In this document: in pieces, positions 46,289 to 55,870 of the stretch
Layout: every line of letters starts with the position of its first letter
Position numbering within the stretch: the first letter of the stretch is position 1
Assembly: GCA_003170275.1 (NCBI GenBank)
Contig: PNAM01000081.1
Location: 62,001-126,000 of the forward strand
DNA length: 64,000 nucleotides
Direction of reading: 5' to 3'
From: Myxococcales bacterium
Lineage (GTDB): Bacteria; Myxococcota_A; Polyangia; Palsa-1104
Position numbers and translations under genes: made by a program
Notes under the pieces: generated by a model
Told to the model about the DNA's origin: nothing
What the model saw: the letters and a program-made list of their open reading frames with translations, nothing else
Database searches by the model: none

Positions 46289-47211
46289 TCCGCTACGCTC
46301 GCGCTCCATCGCCGGCTTTCCTTGCGCTTCTTGCGCCCGGTGGTTTTCTGTCCACGCTGCTCACCCGTCGGGAGGTCGCCGGGGTCGCGCTCGATGTGCA
46401 ATTCCGCGAGCATGACCATCTCCACGTCTACTGCGGGCTGACCCGGCTCGTGAACGCTTCCCTTACCGGCGGCCGGCTCCGAGTCACGGCCCATAAGACG
46501 TACAGCGTGCAGCCGTGCGCGGCCGATCTGTTCCGCGTCTGGCCCATCGACGAGAGCGGTTTCGCCGCCGCAGTCGAGCGCTACTTTGCCGGGGTTCAGG
46601 TTAACCCGACTCATGTGCTCAGCGAAGGGGCCGTGCAGGCGGCGTGGGCGGCCGTCCGCCATCCTTGGACGCCGTTCGATCGCGAAGCCGTGCTCGGCTA
46701 CGTCAACACCGCGGCCCAGACCGCCGGTCGCGCTTTTCCCAGAGTTGTGGCCGCCCGCGCCGAGCTGGAACGCCTTCGGACGGCCGGGCGGTGGGCGCCG
46801 ATGCCCAAGGGCAAGGTCGGTGCGGAGTTGGACCAACTCGCCGTCGACCCGGAAGGTCGTCTCGTTCTGCTCGAGCTGAAAGACGCCGCTGCGTCGCCCT
46901 CCTCGGTCTACTACTCGCCGCTCCAACTGCTGCAGTACGTCCTCGAATGGGCTGTGGCGTTCGACGTCGTGCGTGATCAACTCCGCGCGCTGATCGAGGC
47001 CCGCAAGGCAGTTGGGCTCTCGCCAGTCGACATGCCCGATCTAGGCCGCGGCCTTCGCCCCGTCGTTGGATTCGGAGCGGATCTGCGCAGCGCGGAAGTG
47101 CGCGCTAGATTCGACGAGGTCCGCGATGTTGTGAACCGTCATCTCCCTGCGGGCGCCGCGCCGATGGAGGCCTGGGCGATGGAGCGCTCGACCCCGGTTC
47201 GGATCGGCTGA
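46285..47211 (+). CDS. PD-(D/E)XK-type partner protein
   Basis: GAELDQLAVDPEGRLVLLELKDAAASPSSVYYSPLQLLQYVLEW; translationally coupled to the upstream gene. Confidence 0.55.
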   Translation: MIRYARAPSPAFLALLAPGGFLSTLLTRREVAGVALDVQFREHDHLHVYCGLTRLVNASLTGGRLRVTAHKTYSVQPCAADLFRVWPIDESGFAAAVERYFAGVQVNPTHVLSEGAVQAAWAAVRHPWTPFDREAVLGYVNTAAQTAGRAFPRVVAARAELERLRTAGRWAPMPKGKVGAELDQLAVDPEGRLVLLELKDAAASPSSVYYSPLQLLQYVLEWAVAFDVVRDQLRALIEARKAVGLSPVDMPDLGRGLRPVVGFGADLRSAEVRARFDEVRDVVNRHLPAGAAPMEAWAMERSTPVRIG

Positions 47212-47392
47212 TACACAGAAGGCACACGCCATCTCGGACCGATGGATCTCGGCGCAGGGGCTACGGGCGCCTCGTCGCTCACACCTTGGGAAGGTGCCAG
47301 AGGAAAAACGCAGAACGGAGTTGAACTGGGATGAAGAACCAGTCGAGGAGGCGCGCACTCAGATAGGCCTGCCAGGAGACATCGGTTCGCTA

Positions 47393-48058
47393 TCAGTACG
47401 GTCCTTCGGGCATCTCCTTGTGGTTTGTCACAGCTAGGTCGCGGAGTTGGTCGGCGATCTTCCTGAAGTCCTGCATGTTGCGCATTCCTGCAAAGTCCGC
47501 TTCGAGCTGAAGGACCTGCTTCGGCTCTAGGTACGGCCGCAGAATTGTCACATCCTGTCGAAACTCCGCCGTGAGCCCGTGAGCATACATTCTCTGTTGC
47601 ACGTTCCAAATCCAGGCGACAAAGAGCGCGCCGAGGAGGAGCAGGCCGCCGTACAGAACTCTCTTCTGCGCCGCAGGTGTGCGGACGATAGGCTTCACGC
47701 GCGGTTTCGGAGGCCCGAGTACACTCCACTTCAAGAACAGCCAACCGATGATGGTTCCGTTCAATAGCAGGAAGACCGCCATATACAGCAAACTGTCGCT
47801 GGCTTCTTCATGTAGGCCGCGGGCGGCCTCCTGAATAAGCACGTTCTCCATCTTTTTCATGCCGAACGTGATGGCGGTCAGGAACCATCGACCACTCCAG
47901 CCCCGAGGCGGGGCGATTTCGCTCCAGACCGCATTGCCAGCGACCCCGAGGAAAATGCCCGTAATGATGAACAGGGCCGCTCGACCGGTCGCACTCCGTC
48001 TGGTCCACGGCTTCGTCTGCTCCGCATTCGTCTCTGGCTCGCTCGGAGGCGTGTCCAT
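47393..48058 (-). CDS. hypothetical three-TM membrane protein
   Basis: Three hydrophobic segments; start MDTPPSEPETNAEQ at 48058. Confidence 0.6.
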   Translation of the reverse strand: MDTPPSEPETNAEQTKPWTRRSATGRAALFIITGIFLGVAGNAVWSEIAPPRGWSGRWFLTAITFGMKKMENVLIQEAARGLHEEASDSLLYMAVFLLLNGTIIGWLFLKWSVLGPPKPRVKPIVRTPAAQKRVLYGGLLLLGALFVAWIWNVQQRMYAHGLTAEFRQDVTILRPYLEPKQVLQLEADFAGMRNMQDFRKIADQLRDLAVTNHKEMPEGPY

Positions 48059-48109
48059 TTCTGACCTTCTATCACACTGCTGCATCCGTGTTCGGATACG
48101 GGAGGCCCA

Positions 48110-48529
48110 ATGAAGAGCCATCGCAAGGAGTTGTGGTTCGAAACCAAGACGCGCATGGCGTTCGTGAACATCACGCTCGACGTGCAGGCGGCGCTCGCCG
48201 AGAGCGGCGTACGCGAGGGCCTCTGCTTGGTCAACGCCATGCACATCACCGCGTCGGTGTTCATCAACGACGACGAGCCCGGCCTGCACAAGGACTATGC
48301 GCGATGGCTCGAAGAGCTGGCGCCGAACGAGCCGACCTCGCGCTATCAGCACAACAACACCGGCGAGGACAACGGTGACGCGCACATCAAGCGGCAGGTG
48401 ATGGGCCGCGAGGTGGTGGTGGCCATCACCGAGGGCAAGCTCGACTTCGGCCCGTGGGAGCAGATTTTCTACGGCGAATTCGACGGCCGCCGGAAAAAGC
48501 GAGTGCTTGTAAAGATCATCGGCGAGTGA
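48110..48529 (+). CDS. YjbQ/UPF0047 family protein
   Basis: [36 protein letters not shown]...[52 protein letters not shown]. Confidence 0.92.
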   Translation: MKSHRKELWFETKTRMAFVNITLDVQAALAESGVREGLCLVNAMHITASVFINDDEPGLHKDYARWLEELAPNEPTSRYQHNNTGEDNGDAHIKRQVMGREVVVAITEGKLDFGPWEQIFYGEFDGRRKKRVLVKIIGE

Positions 48530-48956
48530 CACTGGTCAGAGCAATTCTAACGTACGCGAAATCGAGTTCGCCCGCGAAGAATTTCTGTAAAGCGTCCTTG
48601 AAAACCTGATTGTCGGCTGTGACGCTGGCAAAGAGCGTCATCGAAGATCTGAACTTCAGGTCGTCGGGATAGCCGAAAATCTGGGTGATCGACTGGCTCT
48701 CGATGAGATTTACAAGCCGGGTGCACTCCGTGAGTCGCGGCCCGAGAATCGGATGGCCCAAATACGCCTCCGCTTCTTGTCGCGAAGAAATTCCGAACGC
48801 ACTTGCCATCGCACTCGAACCCAATCCTCGAAGCTGTGGAAAGATGAACCACATCCAGTGGCCGGATTTCCGCCCATCGCGCAATTCGGCGCAGACGCGC
48901 TCGAATACCGGGTTCTGCGCGTCCACGAAGCGTCGGAGATCAAACGGATCGTTCAA
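48516..48956 (-). CDS. DUF1810 family protein
   Basis: [52 protein letters not shown]. Confidence 0.88.
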   Translation of the reverse strand: MNDPFDLRRFVDAQNPVFERVCAELRDGRKSGHWMWFIFPQLRGLGSSAMASAFGISSRQEAEAYLGHPILGPRLTECTRLVNLIESQSITQIFGYPDDLKFRSSMTLFASVTADNQVFKDALQKFFAGELDFAYVRIALTSVTRR

Positions 48957-48974
48957 GACTCAATGTGTAGCAGG

Positions 48975-50798
48975 TCAGAGACCGAAGCACAGGATATTCG
49001 GGCCGGCGGCTACCGCGATGTACTGATGACCGCCATAGGTAAAGGTTATGGGCGAGGCTTTCATGCGGACATTAGTCGGAAAGTGCCACAGCGTTTTACC
49101 GGTCCGCTGATCCACGGCCGAGAATCCGCCGTTGGGCTGGCCGTAAAAGATCAGACCTCCAGCGGTAGCCAGAACACCTGACCACGTTTTGGCGCGAGCC
49201 GGACCAGGCTGCGGTACCTCCCAAACGATCTCGGCAGTCTCAATGTTGACGGCTCGCAGGAATCGCTGGCCTGTCTGATCGGGGTAACCAGTGGGCTTCC
49301 CGACGCACTCTTCCAGCGCCATGAAATAGTACAAATGCGTATCGGGCGAAAAGGCGGTGGAATCCCAGTTGGCGGCATCGCTCGGGCAGCCGCGCGGATC
49401 GGTCACAACGGGTCTGCCATCGGGCCCGATGCTCGAAGCCCAGTCAACGCGCCGCAGGAAGGGTTTCGCCAGAAGCAGTTCGCCCGTTGTACGATCGAGC
49501 ACATAGAAAAAGCCGTTACGATCGGCGTGAAGCAGTAGCCTGGACAGTTTGCCTCGATAAACAGTGTCGACCAATACGTTAGGCTCAGTGGCGTCGCGAT
49601 CCTTTAGATCGTGTGGAGTGAATTGATAGTGCCATTTTAGATCCCCGGTCTTCGCGTTGAGCGCGAGCACGCAGTTGGTGTAGAGGTTATCCCCTGGTCT
49701 GTCACGGTCGTCGCCGTCAGGCCACGGATTGCAGGTCGCCCAGTACAGAGTATCGGACAACGGGTCGTAAGAGCCCGTAAGCCAGGTGGAACCGCCCCCT
49801 CCGATTGGTTCTTTTCCTCGCCAGGTTTCTATTCCACGCTCGCCCCGGCGCGGCACGGTCCAGTGTCTCCAGACGAGAGCGCCAGTATCCGCGCCATAGG
49901 CGGCGACGAAACCTCGCATTCCGTGATCGCCACCGGCAACACCCGCGATGACGGTATCGCCGACGATAAGAGGCGCCACGGTGCCGCCATATGGTTGATG
50001 CTCGTCGACCGGCATAGGAGTCTCCCAGAGGAGCTTGCCGTTGCTTCGATCCAGCGCCAACAGATGGGCGTTGTCGGTAACAAAAAAGACCTTATCGCGC
50101 AGAATCGCGACTCCACGGTTGGTGCCAAGTTTCGCATCGCCAACCAGACCGGGGCTGGGCGGACGCGAATAATGCCATAGCGCGTTGCCGGTGAGAGCGT
50201 CGAGAGTGAAGACCTCATTCGGGCCTGTGACGTAGATCGCTCCGTCCGCCGCCAGGGGTGTCGTCTCCAGGCCGAAGTATGACATGGGGAAAACCCATTT
50301 CAACTTCAGCGAGGCCACATTAACAGTGCTGATCTGTTTGAGCGGGCTGTAGCGATTCCCTGAAATATCTCCGTTGTAAGTCAGCCAGTCGCCAGGCTGG
50401 GGTGCGCCCCAGGTGATTTTGCGGGGCTCCACCGAAGTCACGGGTCCCGTGAAGTTGTCCTTATTGAGACGACGCACGAATTTCGCGAGAGACGTGAGAT
50501 CGCCGGCAGGCAGGTCGGAGAAGGAAGGCATGCCCGCGCCGGGATTGCCACGCTGAAGATAAGCGCGAAGTTGCTCCTCCGATTGTTCGGCCACGCGAGG
50601 ATTCATGACGAGGCCGGGCCCTTGCGCTGTGCCGCGAGCGTCTTCGCCGTGACAAGGGGCACAGTGGCGATTGAACAATTGCTGGGAGCGCAACGGCAGG
50701 GCGGACGGAAAGAGCAGGAGAGCAAATCCGATCATGATGCGGAGTGGGCGGAGAGGCATGGGAATCGACGAATCATTATAGTCCCCTGAGCATTCCAC
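48975..50798 (-). CDS. PQQ-dependent dehydrogenase with N-terminal cytochrome c domain
   Basis: CAPCHGEDARGTAQGPGL heme motif; beta-propeller repeats; HYQFTPHDLKDRDATEPN. Confidence 0.9.
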   Translation of the reverse strand: MECSGDYNDSSIPMPLRPLRIMIGFALLLFPSALPLRSQQLFNRHCAPCHGEDARGTAQGPGLVMNPRVAEQSEEQLRAYLQRGNPGAGMPSFSDLPAGDLTSLAKFVRRLNKDNFTGPVTSVEPRKITWGAPQPGDWLTYNGDISGNRYSPLKQISTVNVASLKLKWVFPMSYFGLETTPLAADGAIYVTGPNEVFTLDALTGNALWHYSRPPSPGLVGDAKLGTNRGVAILRDKVFFVTDNAHLLALDRSNGKLLWETPMPVDEHQPYGGTVAPLIVGDTVIAGVAGGDHGMRGFVAAYGADTGALVWRHWTVPRRGERGIETWRGKEPIGGGGSTWLTGSYDPLSDTLYWATCNPWPDGDDRDRPGDNLYTNCVLALNAKTGDLKWHYQFTPHDLKDRDATEPNVLVDTVYRGKLSRLLLHADRNGFFYVLDRTTGELLLAKPFLRRVDWASSIGPDGRPVVTDPRGCPSDAANWDSTAFSPDTHLYYFMALEECVGKPTGYPDQTGQRFLRAVNIETAEIVWEVPQPGPARAKTWSGVLATAGGLIFYGQPNGGFSAVDQRTGKTLWHFPTNVRMKASPITFTYGGHQYIAVAAGPNILCFGL

Positions 50799-50819
50799 AA
50801 TCTCTCTCGTGACACTTGC

Positions 50820-51980
50820 ATGTGTTATAGAAAAAGGATGCCCAGCTCAAACCGCCGCGGTTTTCTTCGAGCAGCCGCATCTGCAGCCGCGTTTCAGCGC
50901 GCCGCGTCAGCGCAGGCGCCGCCCGCCGCACTCTCTGAACACCGCGTGCTTCTGACGGGCGACGGCGTACACTTGTCGCCGCCGGAATATGCCCAGCTTC
51001 TGGCGAAACTCACCGCCGGCGTTTCGACGAGAACGGACTCCTACCTCAAAGGTGGTGCCGTTGAGGAACTCGAAGGGCGCTTCGCGAAACTGCTCGGCAA
51101 AGAGCGTGCTCTTTTCTTTCCAACCGGAACGTTGGCGAATCACATGGCGGTGCGGTTGCTCGCGGGTGAGCGGCGCCACGTGCTGGTGCAGGAAGAGAGC
51201 CATCTTTACCGTGACGAGGGCGACTGCGCCCAGGCCTTGAGTGGACTCAACCTGGTGCCGCTCGCTCCCGGCCGCGCCACCATCAAGGCATCCGAGATAG
51301 TCGAGGCAGTCGAGAAGGCCGGCGCCCCTCCTTATCCAGTTCCGGTCGGCGCGATCTCAATTGAATCTCCCGTTCGCCGCATGCTCGGCCAAGCCTTCGA
51401 TTTTGAAGAAATGAAAAAGATCTCCGCGTTCGCCCGTGAAAAAAAGATCGGCTTGCACCTCGACGGCGCACGCATGTATCTGGCGTCGGCCTACACCGGG
51501 ATCGCGCCGGCTGCGTATTCCGCATTGTTCGATACGGTCTACGTTTCGCTCTACAAATACTTCAACGCGCCCTTCGGAGCGATCCTGACCGGACCGGCTT
51601 CGCTGATCGAGGCCGCGACCGTGCTGCGCCATCAATTCGGCGGCGGCGTGCTCCATGCCTGGGAATCGGCGGCGGTTGCTTTGCATTACCTCGACGGTTT
51701 CGAGGATCGCTATCGGAAAGCCGTGCGCAGCGGCGAGCAACTCCTGAAGTTCCTCGAACAGAAAAAGATTCGGGTGCATCGATTGGAAGCCGGCACCAAC
51801 ATATTCCAGTTGGAATTTCCATCGCGTCCGGACGCTGGTTTTCAAAAACGCCTGGCCGATCAGGGCATCACGATCGGTGCGCCACCCGCGCAGGGGCCGA
51901 CGAACATTCAGGTGAATGAGACCATCCTGCGCCGGTCGGCGGAAGAGATCGGCGGGGCGTTGGTCAAAGCCTTGGCTTAG
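50820..51980 (+). CDS. threonine aldolase/beta-eliminating lyase-like enzyme with Tat-like signal
   Basis: NRRGFLRAAASAAAF twin-arginine start; LFFPTGTLANHMAVRLL, LHLDGARMYLASAYTG, VYVSLYKYFNAPFGAILTG. Confidence 0.85.
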   Translation: MCYRKRMPSSNRRGFLRAAASAAAFQRAASAQAPPAALSEHRVLLTGDGVHLSPPEYAQLLAKLTAGVSTRTDSYLKGGAVEELEGRFAKLLGKERALFFPTGTLANHMAVRLLAGERRHVLVQEESHLYRDEGDCAQALSGLNLVPLAPGRATIKASEIVEAVEKAGAPPYPVPVGAISIESPVRRMLGQAFDFEEMKKISAFAREKKIGLHLDGARMYLASAYTGIAPAAYSALFDTVYVSLYKYFNAPFGAILTGPASLIEAATVLRHQFGGGVLHAWESAAVALHYLDGFEDRYRKAVRSGEQLLKFLEQKKIRVHRLEAGTNIFQLEFPSRPDAGFQKRLADQGITIGAPPAQGPTNIQVNETILRRSAEEIGGALVKALA

Positions 51981-51997
51981 AGCGGTACGATGCAGAT

Positions 51998-53815
51998 GTG
52001 AAGTTTCCCCACCTGCTGCTCGCCTCCGTTTGCGTATTGAATGCCCAGACCGTCAGCGTGTGGCTCACCACGGATGACCAGAAGAGTCTGCTCCAACCGC
52101 AGGCAGCGGTTTCTTTTTCCACTGGCGGGTCCGCGAACATCGCCACCGTGTTCATAGACGAACTCAAACGCTACCAGACCATGGAAGGATTTGGGGCATC
52201 GTTCACCGATTCCTCAGCCTGGCTGATGAATAAAATCATTCCAGCGGCCTCGCTCCCCGGCGTGATGAACTCGCTGTTCGATCATAACGGCGGCATTGGC
52301 ATCAGCTTCGTGCGCAACCCCATGGGGGCTTCCGATCTGGCCCGGTCCCTTTATTCCTACGACGACATGCCCGCCGGCGCCACCGATCCGAATCTCAGCT
52401 CCTTCTCCATTGCCCACGACCAAGCCGACATAATCCCCCTGCTCCGCCAAGCGAAATCGATCAACCCGCGGCTAAAAATAATGGCGAATCCATGGAGCCC
52501 TCCCGGCTGGATGAAGACCTCTGGCTCCATGATCGGGGGATCTCTGCTCCCCGCGAGCTATACTTCCTTCGCGAATTATTTCGTCCGGTACCTGCAAGCC
52601 TACGCGGCCGCGGGCGTGCCGGTGGATTACGTCAGCTTGCAGAATGAGCCGCTCTATCTTCCGGATGCCTATCCCGGAATGTCGATGCCGGCCACTGACC
52701 AGCTCGTCATTCTGCGCGACTATGTTCTCCCGGCTCTGGCCGCCAGTCAGCTCGCCGCGAAGGTGCTGATCTACGATCACAACTGGGACCAGTCCCGGTA
52801 TCCGCAGACGATTCTGGCCGACTCCACTGTGGCGGCGTCAGCGCAGATTGGCGGCATCGCCTGGCACTGGTACGGTGGGACGCCAGGTGCCATGAGTCTT
52901 TTGCACAACCAGTATCCGAACCGCAACAACTACGTAACCGAGGCGTCGGGCGGCACCTGGATCGCCGATGAAGTGAAGACGGATTTCGAGACCATCACCC
53001 AGTCCATGCGGAACTGGAGCAGTTCTTATGTCAAATGGGGTCTGGCCCTGGATGAGAACAGGGGGCCGTTTATTAAAGGAGGCTGCGGCGATTGCACCCC
53101 TCTGATTACGGTGAATGAAGGCTCCGGCGCGGTGACTTACAACATCGATTACTATACGCTCGGACATTTCAGCAAGTTCGTGCTTCCGGGGGCGGTTCGG
53201 ATCTATTCGAGTAACGCTCCGCGTATCGTCAGCGCGGCGTTTATGAACCCACGAGGCACGGAAGTTCTGGTCGCCTACAACGACTCTTCTTCCAGCCAGA
53301 CGTTCCAGGTAACCTCACACGGCCGCTCCTTTGTTTACACGCTGCCCGCACTGGCGGGCGCCACGTTCATGTGGACGCCGGAGTCTGGAGCGCGTAACCG
53401 CATTTCCCCCTCTATAAGCGCCGTGTCACAACAGATTCAGGCATCGAGTTACAACGATATGTACGGTCTGCAGACTGAAACCACCTCCGACACCGACGGT
53501 GGTTACGATCTCGGCTACTCCGGCGACGGCAGTTGGGCCGAGTATCGGAACATCGACTTCGCCTCCGGCGTAAGCTCGGTCAGCATCAGAGTGGCCAGCG
53601 CGGGCAGCGGCGGTACGCTTGAGTTTCACCTGGATACGCTCAGCGGCCCGCTTGCCGGAACCGCGACGCTCCCCGTCACAGGCGGGTGGCAGACATGGAC
53701 CACTGTGACGACGCCTGTTTCCGGTGCCACCGCGATCAGAAATCTATTCGTCGTGTTCCGGAACGGCGGAGCGTCCGGCGGGATCGCAAACCTGAACTGG
53801 TTCCAGTTCCACTGA
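51998..53815 (+). CDS. GH30 glycoside hydrolase with C-terminal CBM6-like domain
   Basis: TMEGFGASFTDSSAWLMN, LKIMANPWSPPGWMKTSGSM, VSLQNEPLY, C-terminal beta-sandwich DGGYDLGYSGDGSWAEYRNIDF. Confidence 0.92.
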   Translation: MKFPHLLLASVCVLNAQTVSVWLTTDDQKSLLQPQAAVSFSTGGSANIATVFIDELKRYQTMEGFGASFTDSSAWLMNKIIPAASLPGVMNSLFDHNGGIGISFVRNPMGASDLARSLYSYDDMPAGATDPNLSSFSIAHDQADIIPLLRQAKSINPRLKIMANPWSPPGWMKTSGSMIGGSLLPASYTSFANYFVRYLQAYAAAGVPVDYVSLQNEPLYLPDAYPGMSMPATDQLVILRDYVLPALAASQLAAKVLIYDHNWDQSRYPQTILADSTVAASAQIGGIAWHWYGGTPGAMSLLHNQYPNRNNYVTEASGGTWIADEVKTDFETITQSMRNWSSSYVKWGLALDENRGPFIKGGCGDCTPLITVNEGSGAVTYNIDYYTLGHFSKFVLPGAVRIYSSNAPRIVSAAFMNPRGTEVLVAYNDSSSSQTFQVTSHGRSFVYTLPALAGATFMWTPESGARNRISPSISAVSQQIQASSYNDMYGLQTETTSDTDGGYDLGYSGDGSWAEYRNIDFASGVSSVSIRVASAGSGGTLEFHLDTLSGPLAGTATLPVTGGWQTWTTVTTPVSGATAIRNLFVVFRNGGASGGIANLNWFQFH

Positions 53816-53935
53816 TGAAAAAGCCTGCCCGTCAATTTTCATTGCTACGATATTATGGCAAGTGCCCGTCGGTCTCCAATTTCAATGACGACTTTTTGGT
53901 TTTCGAGAGTCCCGTCACCGGGACAGGAGGATGCA

Positions 53936-55342
53936 ATGAAAGACATCAAGCGAAAGTTCATGATTGCCGTCATGACGGCGTCATTCATCGGGACAAGTCC
54001 GGCGCAAATTTTCGATCCGGCTCTGAGGGCCAAAGCCAAAGACATTCACGAGCGTGTCCTCAAGCTCGACACGCACAACGATATCGATCCCGCGAACTTC
54101 ACGGCGGATTGCAACTACACCATGCGCCTCACCACGCAGGTCAATCTGCCGAAGATGGTCGAAGGCGGCATGGATGTCACGTTCATGATCGTTTACGTCG
54201 GCCAGGGACCGCTGACGCCGGAAGGGTACGACAACGCATACCGGCAGGCGGTCGCGAAGTTCGACGCCGTTCATCGCTTCACTGAAAAAATCGCACCCGA
54301 TAATATCGGCCTGGCGTTGACGCCTGCCGACGTCATTAAATTGCACAAAAAGCACCTTCGAATTGCCGTCATCGGCGTGGAGAACGGATACCCCATCGGC
54401 ACCGACATCAAAAAAGTGGAGGAGTTCTACAACCGGGGTGGGCGCTACATGTCTCTGGCCCACAACGGAAACAGCCAGCTCGCCGATTCGAATACGGGAG
54501 AAACTCAGGGCTACCTTTACAACAACGGACTGTCGCCGCTCGGCCGGGAAGTCATCGCCGAGATGAATCGTCTGGGGATGATGGTCGATCTGTCGCATCC
54601 CTCGAAAGGCGCAAACATGGAAGCCATGCGGCTTTCTCAGGCTCCGGTCATCGCGTCCCATTCCGGGGTGCGCGCGCTCGCCAACGTCAGCCGGAATATG
54701 GACGACGAGCAGTTGCTGGCTCTTAAGAAGAACGGCGGCGTGATTCAGATTGTGGGCTTCGCGTCTTATGTCAAAACGGATTCGAAAGAACGCGTCGATG
54801 CCCTCGCGAAGTTGCGGGAAGAGTTCGGGCTGACACAAGCCGGCGGACGTGGCGGCGGAGGCGGAGGTCGTGGACGCGGGGCCACCACTGGGAATGGGGC
54901 GGATTCGGTAAGGACATGTCCAGTAGAGAGCGCTGACGGGTCCGCCCAGCAGGGTCGTGGGGCACGTGGCGGCGGTGGCCGGGGGCGAGGAAATGCAGGT
55001 CTCGATGCCCTTTCGCCCGAAAGGCGCGCCGAATACGACAAGCGGTTGGCTGAGATTGACGCAAAGTTGCCGCCTGCGGGCCGAGCCAACGTGAAGGACT
55101 TCGTGAATCACATCGACTACGCGGTGAAGCTCATTGGAATCGATCACGTTGGAATTTCGTCGGACTTCGATGGTGGCGGCGGAATTGACGGCTGGAACAG
55201 CGCGGCGGAAGCTTTCAACGTCACACTGGAACTGGTTCGGCGCGGCTACACCGAAGAACAGATCGGAAAGCTGTGGAGTGGCAATCTGCTTCGAGTTTGG
55301 GGAGAAGTAGAGAAGGTCTCGCAAAAACTGCGGAAAAAATAG
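53936..55342 (+). CDS. membrane dipeptidase (renal dipeptidase, M19)
   Basis: LDTHNDIDPANF, DLSHPSKGANMEAM, PVIASHSGVRALANVSRNMDDEQLLAL, DHVGISSDFDGGGG. Confidence 0.92.
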   Translation: MKDIKRKFMIAVMTASFIGTSPAQIFDPALRAKAKDIHERVLKLDTHNDIDPANFTADCNYTMRLTTQVNLPKMVEGGMDVTFMIVYVGQGPLTPEGYDNAYRQAVAKFDAVHRFTEKIAPDNIGLALTPADVIKLHKKHLRIAVIGVENGYPIGTDIKKVEEFYNRGGRYMSLAHNGNSQLADSNTGETQGYLYNNGLSPLGREVIAEMNRLGMMVDLSHPSKGANMEAMRLSQAPVIASHSGVRALANVSRNMDDEQLLALKKNGGVIQIVGFASYVKTDSKERVDALAKLREEFGLTQAGGRGGGGGGRGRGATTGNGADSVRTCPVESADGSAQQGRGARGGGGRGRGNAGLDALSPERRAEYDKRLAEIDAKLPPAGRANVKDFVNHIDYAVKLIGIDHVGISSDFDGGGGIDGWNSAAEAFNVTLELVRRGYTEEQIGKLWSGNLLRVWGEVEKVSQKLRKK

Positions 55343-55428
55343 GGCTGCCACTTTTTGGCTTAGGTCTGGGACCTGCTAGGCCCCCGAGGGCCCACGCGTC
55401 CACCTGTGCCCCGCAACAGTCTGAGTGG

Positions 55429-55448
55429 GGCAGGCGGTTTCGCCTGCC
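55429..55448. repeat. REP-like perfect hairpin GGCAGGCG-GTTT-CGCCTGCC
   Basis: 8-bp perfect arms, 4-nt loop. Confidence 0.6.
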
Positions 55449-55459
55449 GACCGACCGCC

Positions 55460-55792
55460 ATGTACGGATCGTCGCTTCTCGCAATCGACGCGGTCACCGG
55501 CAAGATCAAGTGATATTTCCAGACGACTCATCATGATAACTGGGATTACGATCTGACGGCCGCTCCCATTCTGATAACCTCCAAACAGAATGGCAAGGAG
55601 ATTCCGGCCGTGGCGCAGATTACCAAACAAGGCTATTTGTTCATCTTCGACCGCCTGACCGGTAAACCTCTGTTCGATGTGCGGGAAGTTCCCGTCGAAA
55701 ATGCCGATCCGATACCGGGCGAAGGACTGGTCTCTCTGACGAACGTCCAACCGATGCGCATTGTTGAACTCGGACTTCGCTATCGTTTCTGA
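55460..55792 (+). pseudogene. PQQ-dehydrogenase fragment with in-frame stop, fused to an outer-membrane-receptor-like C-terminus
   Basis: YGSSLLAIDAVTGKIK*YFQTTHHDNWDYDLTAAPILITSKQNGKEIPAVAQITKQGYLFIFDRLTGKPLFDVREVPVENADPIPGEGLVSLTNVQPMRIVELGLRYRF*. Confidence 0.8.
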
Positions 55793-55805
55793 GCAGCCTT
55801 GAAGC

Positions 55806-55823
55806 CTGCTCAAAAGCAGGCTG
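55806..55823. repeat. hairpin GCCTGCT-CAAA-AGCAGGC
   Basis: 7-bp perfect arms just after the chimeric pseudogene. Confidence 0.5.
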
Positions 55824-55870
55824 CCGGCTAAATAGCCCGCCCCACAAGATCGGAACTTGAGGTTCTCATT

